Source: a virus. Taken from it: 35,565 bases of DNA. The position numbers and the translations under genes were made by a program. Shown piece by piece: positions 14,536-22,973 of this stretch. The stretch covers positions 1-35,565 of the IMG/VR virus record IMGVR_UViG_3300046787_000082; one strand, 5' to 3'. Position 1 is the stretch's first letter; every line of letters starts with the position of its first letter. Below the pieces are notes generated by a model, which saw only the letters and a list, made by a program, of their open reading frames with translations, was not told the origin of the DNA and did not search any database.

Positions 14536-16074
14536 TTAGATGTTTCCACCGCCCTCAATGTTCATGTCATACGAATAGACGCGAATATCAGAGTATTTCG
14601 TGGAAAACTTCATGTGGAAGCTGCCCCAATACCCAAAACCATTCAGGTTTTTCCAGAGTTTGCGAACCGTAATCGAGCCACCATAAACTGAATTGTCATA
14701 GGTGGATGTGTCGTAAATAGCAGCAGGCGAGTCAATCACCGTGGGCAATGTGATCTCTTGGGCGTTCAAGTTGAAGTCAACTTCCATCCGAGCGCCGTAA
14801 GCAGCTTGGCCAGTAGAGCCAATCAGAATACGACCTAAAGACCAACGCTTTAACTGACTGCCAGCACCAAAGTTTTGATAAGCAGGCAGCACATCAGCAA
14901 CAATGTCTGTTCCGTTGTCGTTTTGGTTTGTCCAAGCCTGACCAACGTACCCGTTTGCACCGAAATACAGGTTGTCATTGACGTAATACCAGCATTTAGC
15001 GGGGATTCCTGTCCAACGTGACCAACCGCCTGAAATCGTGTTCATAACGTATTGGTACGACTCTGTTGTGCTAACAGGGATGTTTACCAACAACATATTT
15101 TGAGGCGGGAACAAAACAATGTCCCAACCTGAAACAGATTGATATTGGGTCGTGTCAGAGGCCAATTGAGGCTGAATTTTGTCCGTCAGTTGCAGCCAAG
15201 TGTTCACGCGAGATGACATTAACGACTTACTCATCTGAGCAATGCCATCTTTGTTAATCATCAAGAGATCGCCACCATACTTGCAAGTGTGACCTGTTCC
15301 TGTGGGTGTACCAATGTAAAACACACCTTGCAGCGACCAAGTTGAAGCCGTTGCAGGGTCTGTGCCTGTGAAAATAGCAACTTCACCCTCTGAGGTAACG
15401 ACCACAAAATAATCATCCAAACCAACGCCAGCATCAAGTGACCATGTGTCAATCTTGACGATCTTGCCACCGCGAGGAAAAATCGGGGCTAAATCATACT
15501 TAACCGCTGCGCCAGCGATTTGGTCTGTTGGCAAGTACCAAAGAGCCAAAGCGTTGTCAGGAGCGAACCAAAGGCGGCGTTTGTGGGCAATTACATCCCT
15601 AAACACCGTTGTGGATGGCCCTGTGATCGCGTAGGGCGATGAACTTGTTGTAACCGTGTGCCAAGTAGTCCCATCGTACAAAATGGCACTATCGGCGTTG
15701 TTTACATAGTAAGAAAAAAAGCCACCCGTGGTGGAGAAATGGCAATGCTTGAATTGTGCGCTTGTCAAACCTGTCTTGACGGTGGAACTTGCCCCGCCTG
15801 CGGTTACGTCATAGAGCGCACATGAACCACCGTTATTCACGGCAGCAATAATCAGTTGGTCGCCACTAGCAGGGCTGTAATCCATGATGGTTTCAGCGTT
15901 GCCTGTAAAAGTAGCGTGTTGGGTGTATCCCTTGCGAATCTGTAATTCAGATGGCAAGCAGAAGAAGTTGTCCAGAATAGGAGCGTAGACAGGTTCCATT
16001 GAAGGCAACGGGTCGCGCACATTCCAGCCCTTAATTGGGGCTGGTACTGAAACGATTTGAGAGGTTCTTGCCAT
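14536..16074 (-). CDS. Tail hub/nozzle-type protein (P22 gp10-like), 512 aa
   Basis: A beta-rich protein starting PAPIKGWNVRDPLPSMEP, a phrase common to podophage DNA stabilisation/tail hub proteins. Repeated strand pairs with Trp, Tyr and Gly (about residues 60-400, for example FRDVIAHKRRLWFA, GWDIVLFPPQNMLLVN) suggest a propeller-like fold. In P22-type virions this protein closes the tail tube below the adaptor. No enzyme motif is visible. It lies four genes after the tail adaptor in transcription order. Confidence 0.8.
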   Translation of the reverse strand: MARTSQIVSVPAPIKGWNVRDPLPSMEPVYAPILDNFFCLPSELQIRKGYTQHATFTGNAETIMDYSPASGDQLIIAAVNNGGSCALYDVTAGGASSTVKTGLTSAQFKHCHFSTTGGFFSYYVNNADSAILYDGTTWHTVTTSSSPYAITGPSTTVFRDVIAHKRRLWFAPDNALALWYLPTDQIAGAAVKYDLAPIFPRGGKIVKIDTWSLDAGVGLDDYFVVVTSEGEVAIFTGTDPATASTWSLQGVFYIGTPTGTGHTCKYGGDLLMINKDGIAQMSKSLMSSRVNTWLQLTDKIQPQLASDTTQYQSVSGWDIVLFPPQNMLLVNIPVSTTESYQYVMNTISGGWSRWTGIPAKCWYYVNDNLYFGANGYVGQAWTNQNDNGTDIVADVLPAYQNFGAGSQLKRWSLGRILIGSTGQAAYGARMEVDFNLNAQEITLPTVIDSPAAIYDTSTYDNSVYGGSITVRKLWKNLNGFGYWGSFHMKFSTKYSDIRVYSYDMNIEGGGNI

Positions 16075-16075
16075 A

Positions 16076-16579
16076 TTAGCTCACTTGACAGACAGTCATA
16101 ATGACCGATGGAATTGCAGGGCGCACAAATGGCGAAGTCTGAGCAGCAGAATGGTAAAGAGATACGTTTGTATCATCAACAGCCCAAACAAGCTCAAAAT
16201 ACTGACCAGCGTTCATTTGAAACATGAAGTTCCATGCCGCAACTTGTTGCGAATTGTTGCCAGCAATTGTAATGTCGGTGGCTGAATTTGCCACATCTGT
16301 TCCGTTGATTCTTGCCCAAATCACGACAAGTTTTGTGCTTGACGTTGCGCTTTGAAGCTGCAAGGAAAACTGAAAGTTGTAAACACCAGAAGCAGGGCAA
16401 ATAATCCTTGATTTATGAACTGAATCAAGATAAATGCCATCCACCAAGTCGGTGGTGTTCATCGTGATTGGGTAAGCCGTGTTAGTCGCCCCAGGATTTT
16501 GAGAAGTCGTATCCGAAAACGCCCCATACAGAAGACCGCTTCCGCTAGAGTTGTTAGCTGGATAACGAGTAACTCTCAT
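16076..16579 (-). CDS. C1q/TNF-like beta-jelly-roll virion protein, 167 aa
   Basis: The sequence reads as a C1q-like jelly roll: the early strand GLLYGAFSDTTSQN, then SRIICPASGVYNFQFSLQLQ, which is the typical entry (xG.Y.F...), then VVIWARINGTDVANS and the closing strands YFELVWAVDDTNVSLYH and SVIMTVCQVS. Such domains trimerise and occur as decoration or receptor-contacting modules on phage tails. It overlaps the next upstream gene by 4 bases. Adhesion to host surface is an inference. Confidence 0.75.
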   Translation of the reverse strand: MRVTRYPANNSSGSGLLYGAFSDTTSQNPGATNTAYPITMNTTDLVDGIYLDSVHKSRIICPASGVYNFQFSLQLQSATSSTKLVVIWARINGTDVANSATDITIAGNNSQQVAAWNFMFQMNAGQYFELVWAVDDTNVSLYHSAAQTSPFVRPAIPSVIMTVCQVS

Positions 16580-16905
16580 ACGCGCTCAAGTCCACTCATT
16601 GTGACGCTCAAGCCAGTAGCAGAGCCAACAGCTAACAAAGACTCATTGATATTGAGAATTTGATAACCGTTGTATTGCATAGACGAATAAGCAGGGATTG
16701 AAGACGAATACCAGCCAAACGCATTAGCCGTGGCAACTGAGCCGATATACATTGTCAAAGTAACAGGCGCAGAAGTTGTGTTGACCACCATGATGTCAAT
16801 AATGACAGTACGCCCGTCAGGTTGAGCCGTGTAAAGCGTTGTTGAGGTCGCGTTAATAGCCTTTTGGCATAGGCGGCTTGGTGTGCCTGATAGGTTGGCG
16901 ATCAT
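16576..16905 (-). CDS. Small beta-rich structural protein, 109 aa
   Basis: Alternating hydrophobic strands dominate: TTLYTAQPDGRTVIIDIMVV, then VTLTMYIGS, then ESLLAVGSATGLSVTMSGLE. This pattern is common in small phage proteins that sit with C1q-like proteins and form part of the tail or capsid surface. It is coupled on both sides by 4-base overlaps. No enzyme or binding motif is visible. The name is a structural description only. Confidence 0.7.
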   Translation of the reverse strand: MIANLSGTPSRLCQKAINATSTTLYTAQPDGRTVIIDIMVVNTTSAPVTLTMYIGSVATANAFGWYSSSIPAYSSMQYNGYQILNINESLLAVGSATGLSVTMSGLERV

Positions 16906-18536
16906 TTTTGTTCTTTCATTTCTGGCAACTCTTTACCAAAAATCCCAAGTGGCATGGTTGCAAACATTTCAGGGCCAAACTTTTTAAACAATTCTTTACG
17001 TTCTTCGGGTGTTGAATAGTAGTAAAGGTCTTGCAGACCTTGCTTTCTCAAGTAATCAACAGACTGTTTTGGAACATCTGCTGGCAAAATTGCGCCTTTG
17101 AACTCATTAACTTGAACTGCGCGTTGTGGCTTGATTTCAAAGTATTCGGATGGCATCTTTTGAAGATTGCCAATGAATGACCTTACATCATCTTTTAAAG
17201 AATCAGGAACATCTTTGTAGAGCTTGTCTAACAAATTTACGTTTTTGGTTTGTGCAATCTCATACAAAGCATCGGAAGGCGAATAACCATATCCAGCTTG
17301 GTCTTGCAACCCACTTAACTTGCTGCTCAATGTATCCATTTCAGAATCAATTTGCTCTTTCAAAGGCTTCATTTGCTCAGAAGTGACAAGATTTTCTCTT
17401 GCGCCTTTTACTTGGTTAAAAGTTCTAAATTTTGGAGCAGCAACAGCGCGAAGACTTCCAGCGCCATACATGATGCCTTCAGAACCAGCCCCGCCTTTCA
17501 TTTCTTTCACATAATTATCTAATGTGGCAGGCACATATTTTCTATTCCCAGAATCAGTAAATCCTTTAAAAATTCGTTCTTTGACATTAACCCCAGCATC
17601 AGGTAAAGATTTTTCAAATTCATTTATCCAGTCTTTGTATTGCGCTTGACGATTATCAACAGCTTCACCAACTGCGCGTGAGTATTCCCAATCATCTTTA
17701 AAATCAGAACGATTTGGCAAACTGCCTTGCTCTTTCAAAAACTTTTCTTTGTAAAGTTTGCTGAATTCTCGATTGTCCCAATCTTGCACCAATTTATGAG
17801 TTTCATAAGAAGATTGTGGATATACATCAGAGAACAATTTGGTTAGATTTTTCTGTGATTTAGGGTCAATTTCGTAATCAATTCTTGGGGCTTTTGCCGT
17901 GTAAGCATCAAACCCAAATACAGGATTTTTTGCCGATGGAGTAGCCATCTCCTTTGGGCCAATCAAAGAAATATCGCCAAAATTGGAAAGTGGATTCTCC
18001 ACATTAGAAACAGCTATTGACGGCACAGGCATACCACCAACTTTTTCAACCTTTGCCAATTTTTCAGGGCTAATGTTGTGGTGAACAATCATTTCTTTGC
18101 CAGCTTCAACGCCAGGCACAAACGATTCACGCGCAAAAACACCAGTTACAGGTTTAATTCCCATACCAACAGGTACATTCTTAGGCAAGAACTTAGCAGC
18201 AGGGACAAGCGGAGCCACGTTCATAATGGCTTCAGCAGTCTCAGGCTTCATTAGAGGCACGTTAGCTTTGCCAATGTTTGTCAAAGGCTCACCATACGCC
18301 ATGCGTTCCGTAGTCTTTGGGATGCCTGTGGATTCAAAGTAAGCGCCCAAGCCTTGCATTTGCTGAGTGCGTTCAGGACTTCTCATCCAGTTAATGCCTG
18401 AATTCATGGCATCTGAAATCGTGCCTAAAACTTCATTTCTAGGCGTTGCTCTTAGAGCATCAACGAGTTGACGCTTTTCGTCAGTAGAACCATCGTTCCA
18501 CGAACCCTGACGGAGTAGATCAGCAAGTGTTGGCAT
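16902..18536 (-). CDS. 544-aa protein of unknown function, possible virion-delivered polyvalent-type protein
   Basis: Not a capsid or tail protein I recognise. It starts MPTLADLLRQGSWND, with helices to about residue 100. Residues about 145-200 carry MIVHHNISPEKLAKVEKVGG, then MPVPSIAVSNVENPLSNFGD and ISLIGPKE. I have seen this block in large phage/plasmid polyvalent proteins, which are enzyme-like proteins carried into cells with DNA; I do not recall its reaction. A His-Asn pair and conserved Gly, Pro and Ser could form an active site. The remainder is charged and helical, with SEGIMYGAGSLRAVAAPKFRTF (about 355-376) as a second compact block. It sits between tail adaptor and tail hub genes, so virion entry is plausible. 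Confidence 0.7.
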   Translation of the reverse strand: MPTLADLLRQGSWNDGSTDEKRQLVDALRATPRNEVLGTISDAMNSGINWMRSPERTQQMQGLGAYFESTGIPKTTERMAYGEPLTNIGKANVPLMKPETAEAIMNVAPLVPAAKFLPKNVPVGMGIKPVTGVFARESFVPGVEAGKEMIVHHNISPEKLAKVEKVGGMPVPSIAVSNVENPLSNFGDISLIGPKEMATPSAKNPVFGFDAYTAKAPRIDYEIDPKSQKNLTKLFSDVYPQSSYETHKLVQDWDNREFSKLYKEKFLKEQGSLPNRSDFKDDWEYSRAVGEAVDNRQAQYKDWINEFEKSLPDAGVNVKERIFKGFTDSGNRKYVPATLDNYVKEMKGGAGSEGIMYGAGSLRAVAAPKFRTFNQVKGARENLVTSEQMKPLKEQIDSEMDTLSSKLSGLQDQAGYGYSPSDALYEIAQTKNVNLLDKLYKDVPDSLKDDVRSFIGNLQKMPSEYFEIKPQRAVQVNEFKGAILPADVPKQSVDYLRKQGLQDLYYYSTPEERKELFKKFGPEMFATMPLGIFGKELPEMKEQK

Positions 18537-18545
18537 CGCCTAACC

Positions 18546-19454
18546 TCAAGAGGTAGTGTTGCCGAAACCAGTATCAGGAAGATTGTTCTGGGTCAGCAAG
18601 ATGTTGGGGTACTTAGGAGCCAGCGAAAGGGTATCCGCGCCAGCATCTTGTGCTTTGAACTTAGACACTTCACGCGCAAAGTCAGCTTGCAGCGCGGCAG
18701 TATCAAAGCCCTTAATTTGGAAATACTTGAGTTTTGTTCCCAAGACCAACAGGCGGTCAGGGAAAATGCTTGTGTCTGTGTCAGCAGAAAAACGAGTTTT
18801 AGCAGTTCCATCAGCACCCACAACCCATGAGCCTGATTGGTACTCAAAGCCTAAAATGACGTTTGACGTAGGCATAGGCCACACAGCAAACTTGTTGCCT
18901 TGGATACGATAACGCATCCGTGGGCCTGTCGTCACATACGAGGCTTTCAACCATTGCCACTCTTGGGCATCTTTCGGGCCAATCACAGACCAACGATTAG
19001 ATTTGTTGTATTGGGTTTTGTTGACCATCCGTTGATAATCGGAAGGCATCGCATAGTTCACTTGACCAAACGTATAGGTTTGACCTGTGTATGAACCAGT
19101 TGCGTTGATGTTGAAGTTTACGGTGCTACCAGAGGCAGAAGTCACAAAAGTGTCCTGCATGATGCCGTTACCCATCACCATGAAGTCAGAGGTCAAGCCA
19201 GTAATGCTTGACATATTGGTAAGCGCCGTAGCATTCAGAGCCACATCGCCTGTGTATTCGTGATAAACAGTTTGGAAGCGATATTCTTTGATTAGACCTT
19301 GCCAATCGTTCTCAGTCGTCAATGAGTCGCCAATGCGATACATCAACGACTGAAGTTGCTGGACAGACTCATCCGAGTTGCCAATAACCGTATTCGGTGA
19401 AGGAATACCCAACTCAAGACAGACATCCTGAATGTTTTGCAGAAGGGTACTCAT
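18546..19454 (-). CDS. Tail adaptor / head-tail connector protein (gp4-like), 302 aa
   Basis: The opening (LLQNIQDVCLELGIPSPNTV) is the usual helix of podophage adaptors, which dock on the portal and start the tail. A middle beta domain follows, then YAMPSDYQRMVNKTQY and WQWLKASYVTTGPRMRYR, the phrases typical of this family, and RLLVLGTKLKYFQIKGFD near the C-terminus. Length and place fit. It probably has no enzymatic role. Confidence 0.82.
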   Translation of the reverse strand: MSTLLQNIQDVCLELGIPSPNTVIGNSDESVQQLQSLMYRIGDSLTTENDWQGLIKEYRFQTVYHEYTGDVALNATALTNMSSITGLTSDFMVMGNGIMQDTFVTSASGSTVNFNINATGSYTGQTYTFGQVNYAMPSDYQRMVNKTQYNKSNRWSVIGPKDAQEWQWLKASYVTTGPRMRYRIQGNKFAVWPMPTSNVILGFEYQSGSWVVGADGTAKTRFSADTDTSIFPDRLLVLGTKLKYFQIKGFDTAALQADFAREVSKFKAQDAGADTLSLAPKYPNILLTQNNLPDTGFGNTTS

Positions 19455-19465
19455 AAATCACTCCA

Positions 19466-19999
19466 TTAAGATGCCTCGGATTCTACCTCATCGGTAGTTT
19501 CTTTGGGCTTTCGACCGCGCTTTGGAGCATCTCCCAAGAGTGCTGCCATCTGCGCTTGCAGTTGTTCAATTTGGGCTTGTTGTTGCTTAACAATATCGTC
19601 AGCGCCAACTTTGCCACGGTTCAAAAAGGCTTGCGCTTTCACGCGCCATTGCAAACCACCCATGACACGGACAAAAGCCGAATCAGGAGCGCCAGCAACT
19701 TGTTCAACGAAACGGAAGCCCAAATAGGCCAGTTCTCGTTTAAATCCTTCAGGTACGTCAGACCATTCCTCGATGGGTGTGCCTGTCATGCCTTGCATTT
19801 GCTTGTAAGCCGCATATTTGCGACCAAAGCGGCGGCGGTAATCTTCTGTTGCTTCTACGTCAATCTCCAGCGTTTTATCGCCAGGCACTTTGACGTTCAC
19901 AAACTCAACCTCGTTTCCATCAACGATCTTTGAGTAGAAGGTCACATCCAGAAACTCATCGCCAGAGGTATCCCCAACGTATGCGATTTCATCAGCCAT
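19466..19999 (-). CDS. Hypothetical structural-cluster protein with basic tail, 177 aa
   Basis: The N-terminus is beta-rich and acidic (FLDVTFYSKIVDGNEVEFVN). The middle has DYRRRFGRKYAAYK, then a helical section, and a Gln-rich coiled coil (VKQQQAQIEQLQAQMAAL). The end PKRGRKPKE is like an AT-hook core, followed by an acidic stretch. I have seen similar proteins beside P22-like adaptor genes in environmental phages, with no assigned function. It may bridge capsid, DNA and tail. Confidence 0.7.
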   Translation of the reverse strand: MADEIAYVGDTSGDEFLDVTFYSKIVDGNEVEFVNVKVPGDKTLEIDVEATEDYRRRFGRKYAAYKQMQGMTGTPIEEWSDVPEGFKRELAYLGFRFVEQVAGAPDSAFVRVMGGLQWRVKAQAFLNRGKVGADDIVKQQQAQIEQLQAQMAALLGDAPKRGRKPKETTDEVESEAS

Positions 20000-20012
20000 T
20001 TAATTCTCCTGT

Positions 20013-21368
20013 TTACTTACCACGAACATGAAAAAGAGATGCAATATCTCTTTCTTCTTCCCACAAAACCTCACCACGCTTAGAAAGAACTTCTTTCCAC
20101 CACGAATGAGGCTCTACGGTTAAATGTAACTGTTGCCCAATCTCAGCACCCATTACGTCAGGAACGGTCGAGATTTGAAAGAAACAGTCATTGCAAGATG
20201 ACAGAATGTTGTCTATAACTGATTCTACATCTTCAGGTGCAATGTGTTCCATTACATCACAGCAATAGCCGTGGCGAACAAGAACAGGAATTGGCATTGT
20301 CAGGTCAGCTTGCACAAATTTAAAGTGCTGCGCTTCCTTGTCGCGTGAGTTCCATGTGAAATCCACCATCAACATATCGCAGTCAACCATCTTAGAGATA
20401 GCCAAGCCGCCTCGACCAGTTCCACAGCCATAGTCACAAATCTTAGCGCCTTGCTGTGGCTTCACAACGTCAACAAAAATCTCTGCGACTTCCTCGCCAG
20501 GGCTAACTGTACGGTATTGGTCAAAGTCCCACATCATCTGATATTTGTCTTTTTCTGCCATCTTTGGAGCGTTCCAAATATCAGGCAGCAAACCATCACC
20601 AAACACCTTCACCTCGCAACCCATGCCCTGAATTGCTTTGGCTGTGTATTGGAATTTGTGGGCTTGTGACTTCATCGTGTAAGAACAGATGTATTCCTTG
20701 CCGTTAAAACGAACGGTGGTCAATGGTTCTTCAGCGTTCATTGGTTGGTCAAAAGCGTGACCAGTAACACCACGGTGGCTTGAATCGTAGCCAAAGCAAT
20801 GAATTTTGCGGTGTCCCAATGTGTAAGCGATGCAGATAGCCGAATTGCCAACAGCACTTGCGCCACCAATTAGGGCGTAGTCTTCATCGTGCGAAGGCAG
20901 AATTTCTGAAATGTCGCCAATCTCTTGATGCCACAAAATAGCATTAGGCGCACGTTCAAAGCAAAGCGGGTCTACCTGAGAAGCAAAAAGATGCTTACCT
21001 GCCTTTGAATAAACCAAATCAGCAGTTTTCACACGGGCATCCACAATGATCTGAACGTCAGGGAAAACGCCATTCTCATGCAAGAACTTGGCAGAGCCAT
21101 TCATCGCATAGACGATGTTGCCTTGTGCTTGGAGTTCTTTGATCTGGTCTAGGTGGTCAGCTAATGACGGGCCAGAGCCACACATTACAGCCGTAAGCTG
21201 GTTCTCAGGCTCTATCTTGAGCCACTCGCGTTTTACCGCAGAGTTATGTTTGATGTTGCTGATTAAAACTTCATCAGAGGTGTTGCACGTTAGTACAACT
21301 GGAATTACCAAATCCTGTGTTGTATCAGGATTGCGGCGGCGCATCAAAACATCATGTTGTGGAAGCAT
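20013..21368 (-). CDS. DUF115/MptE-like domain fused to a SAM-dependent methyltransferase, 451 aa
   Basis: Two enzymes in one chain. Residues about 55-260 match the DUF115 family (6-hydroxymethylpterin pyrophosphokinase MptE and Maf flagellin-modification proteins): VMCGSGPSLADHL at 61-73, YAMNGSAKFLHENGVFPDVQ at 87-106, VDARVKTADL, and GGASAVGNSA with HCFGYDSSHRG. Residues about 285-451 are a class I methyltransferase: motif I DYGCGTGRGG (312-321), D336 as the later acidic motif, and DVMEHI (371-376). It starts after a GC-rich hairpin that follows the decoration gene. DUF115 proteins act on sugars or pterins, so the pair may build and methylate a modified sugar or base. The substrate is unknown. 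Confidence 0.88.
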   Translation of the reverse strand: MLPQHDVLMRRRNPDTTQDLVIPVVLTCNTSDEVLISNIKHNSAVKREWLKIEPENQLTAVMCGSGPSLADHLDQIKELQAQGNIVYAMNGSAKFLHENGVFPDVQIIVDARVKTADLVYSKAGKHLFASQVDPLCFERAPNAILWHQEIGDISEILPSHDEDYALIGGASAVGNSAICIAYTLGHRKIHCFGYDSSHRGVTGHAFDQPMNAEEPLTTVRFNGKEYICSYTMKSQAHKFQYTAKAIQGMGCEVKVFGDGLLPDIWNAPKMAEKDKYQMMWDFDQYRTVSPGEEVAEIFVDVVKPQQGAKICDYGCGTGRGGLAISKMVDCDMLMVDFTWNSRDKEAQHFKFVQADLTMPIPVLVRHGYCCDVMEHIAPEDVESVIDNILSSCNDCFFQISTVPDVMGAEIGQQLHLTVEPHSWWKEVLSKRGEVLWEEERDIASLFHVRGK

Positions 21369-21391
21369 AAATTACCTGTCGAGGAATTACA

Positions 21392-21414
21392 AACCCCCCA
21401 CATTGTAGGGGGTT
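21392..21414 (-). terminator. GC-rich hairpin between decoration and DUF115-methyltransferase genes
   Basis: AACCCCC (21392-21398) pairs with GGGGGTT (21408-21414) around a 9-base loop. Reading leftward it follows the decoration gene stop by about 15 bases, and the stem is followed by only three T, so it may be a weak terminator or a transcript stabiliser. A second short inverted repeat (ATTACC at 21419-21424, GGTAAT at 21432-21437) overlaps the decoration gene 3' end. This would lower expression of the gene downstream relative to capsid genes. Confidence 0.6.
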
Positions 21415-21428
21415 CAGAATTACCCGAA

Positions 21429-21926
21429 TTAGGTAATACGGCCTTGCATACGAGGACGGTTCACAACCACTTGAACGGTTGTGCGACCAGTAGCAGCAGA
21501 AGCCACAGCAGCAACGAGTGCGCCTGTGAGTTCTTTGCCAGAGCCAGTAGAGGCAATCAGACCAATGGTTTTCACACCAACAGCAACGCCAGCAGCCAAA
21601 GAGATAGTTGCACTCTTAGCCACAACAGCGACACCGCTGATCTGATACCAACCCCATTGGCTTGCCACGTTAGCAGACATTGCCACAGCCACAGGTTGTG
21701 GTTTGTTTGTGCCAACTGGAGCCAAAGCGGTAGTGCCAGAGGTAGTGTTGTAAGTTACCAAAGAACCCACGACCGTGGAAGCCACGCCCTTGAGGTAGAT
21801 GAACTCAGCACCGCCGTAATCTGGGTCATCACCAGTAACGATTGTGCCAACAGGGTGGTTTTGAGTTGTATCGGTAACTGCGATACCTTGGAAACCAGCC
21901 AAGGGGGTAGTGATTTTGTAAGCCAT
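21429..21926 (-). CDS. Capsid decoration / stabilising protein, 165 aa
   Basis: A Gly/Ala/Val-rich beta protein starting MAYKITTPLAGFQG, with PDYGGAEFIYLKGVASTVVG (residues about 35-54) as a familiar stretch of small head proteins encoded beside the major capsid gene. No membrane or enzyme features. Directly downstream of the capsid gene with a 25-base gap and its own ribosome site (GGAAA before ATG). The role is inferred from position and composition. Confidence 0.78.
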   Translation of the reverse strand: MAYKITTPLAGFQGIAVTDTTQNHPVGTIVTGDDPDYGGAEFIYLKGVASTVVGSLVTYNTTSGTTALAPVGTNKPQPVAVAMSANVASQWGWYQISGVAVVAKSATISLAAGVAVGVKTIGLIASTGSGKELTGALVAAVASAATGRTTVQVVVNRPRMQGRIT

Positions 21927-21951
21927 GATAATTTCCTTTCCGAACTTACGA

Positions 21952-22950
21952 TTAGGTGATAGACAAAGTTGCGTTGAACTGAGCGCCTGAACAAGTCAAA
22001 GCACCAGACCAGCCCATCAAGCGCACAATTGCGTCTTGGTTAACGGCTTGACGATCACCACCGATTGCAACAAAGTTGCGATCTTTGTGAGGACGGAAGT
22101 GGACAAACTTAGAGTTAATGAAGTCCATGCGAGTAGAGGTTTGGTTGCCACCGATACCACCACCCAACACAACGTCAGCAGAACCGCCTGAACCGTAGTA
22201 TTTGATCGCTGTAAAGCCAGCAGCGCCCAACTTTTCGTCAGTAATACGCTGGATGGATTGCAGAGATTGCAAATACATACCGTAAGCTGTTGTGCCTGCG
22301 TAGATCAGGTCAGGACGGTCATTACCGCGAACGCGGCTCAAAGCCACAGTGTTCATAGCTTGCTGGATGTTGGAAGCAGTCACGGCAACGCCCAAGATGG
22401 TCGAAGCTGTGTATGCGCCGTTTTGCCAGAAAGACCAAGAAGCGCGGTCGATACCACCGTAAGTGCCTGAACCAGGCGAAGTGGAGATCATTGCAGCCAA
22501 ACCGACCAAGGCTTTGCCGCCGTTGCCAGTGCCGTCACCGTGAAGGTCAACGTCAATTTTGTTAGCCAAACGAGCTTGTGCAACTTCAACGCGAGTAGCG
22601 ATCAATTCGATCATCTGCTCTTTGCCGCTGTTTTGCAACATTTCTGGGCCAGAGATAGTCACAGCGTCAGCATAATGCTTCATTGTGAACTGGGCAGCAG
22701 AAATGGGGCTATCAGGGCTAATGTTGATAGTTTCGTAACCAGAGTAGCTGTTAGCGTAGTTGGTTGCGGGGTCGTTATAGAAAATCTCTTGCAAAACGGT
22801 AGAACCACCAGAGATGGTCTTCACGTTGCCGCGCTCTTTCAAGCGAGTCAAGAGTGCGTTGTTGTTTGTCAAGTTATCTTGAGCCGATTTTGTACGGCTT
22901 TCGATGGTGGTAGCGATGATGTCGCTAATTGCGCTGTTAGCAAATGCCAT
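21952..22950 (-). CDS. Major capsid protein
   Basis: A 332-aa protein in the expected place, right after the scaffold gene. Capsid-type features: N-terminal AISDIIATTIESRTKS, LLTRLKERGNVKTISGGSTV (residues about 33-52), and a long E-loop/P-domain-like mix of strands and helices. FVAIGGDRQAVNQDAIVRLM near the C-terminus is typical of environmental P22-like coat proteins. It has an AGGAG ribosome site 8 bases before its ATG, as expected for a highly made protein. Confidence 0.85.
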   Translation of the reverse strand: MAFANSAISDIIATTIESRTKSAQDNLTNNNALLTRLKERGNVKTISGGSTVLQEIFYNDPATNYANSYSGYETINISPDSPISAAQFTMKHYADAVTISGPEMLQNSGKEQMIELIATRVEVAQARLANKIDVDLHGDGTGNGGKALVGLAAMISTSPGSGTYGGIDRASWSFWQNGAYTASTILGVAVTASNIQQAMNTVALSRVRGNDRPDLIYAGTTAYGMYLQSLQSIQRITDEKLGAAGFTAIKYYGSGGSADVVLGGGIGGNQTSTRMDFINSKFVHFRPHKDRNFVAIGGDRQAVNQDAIVRLMGWSGALTCSGAQFNATLSIT

Positions 22951-22973
22951 GATTGGCTCCTATTTAAAAAAGA

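Noticed and set aside
21354-21959. 201-aa plus-strand open frame across the decoration gene
   Set aside because: Rich in Ser/His/Asn/Cys with no fold-like pattern; the minus-strand decoration protein fits the operon.
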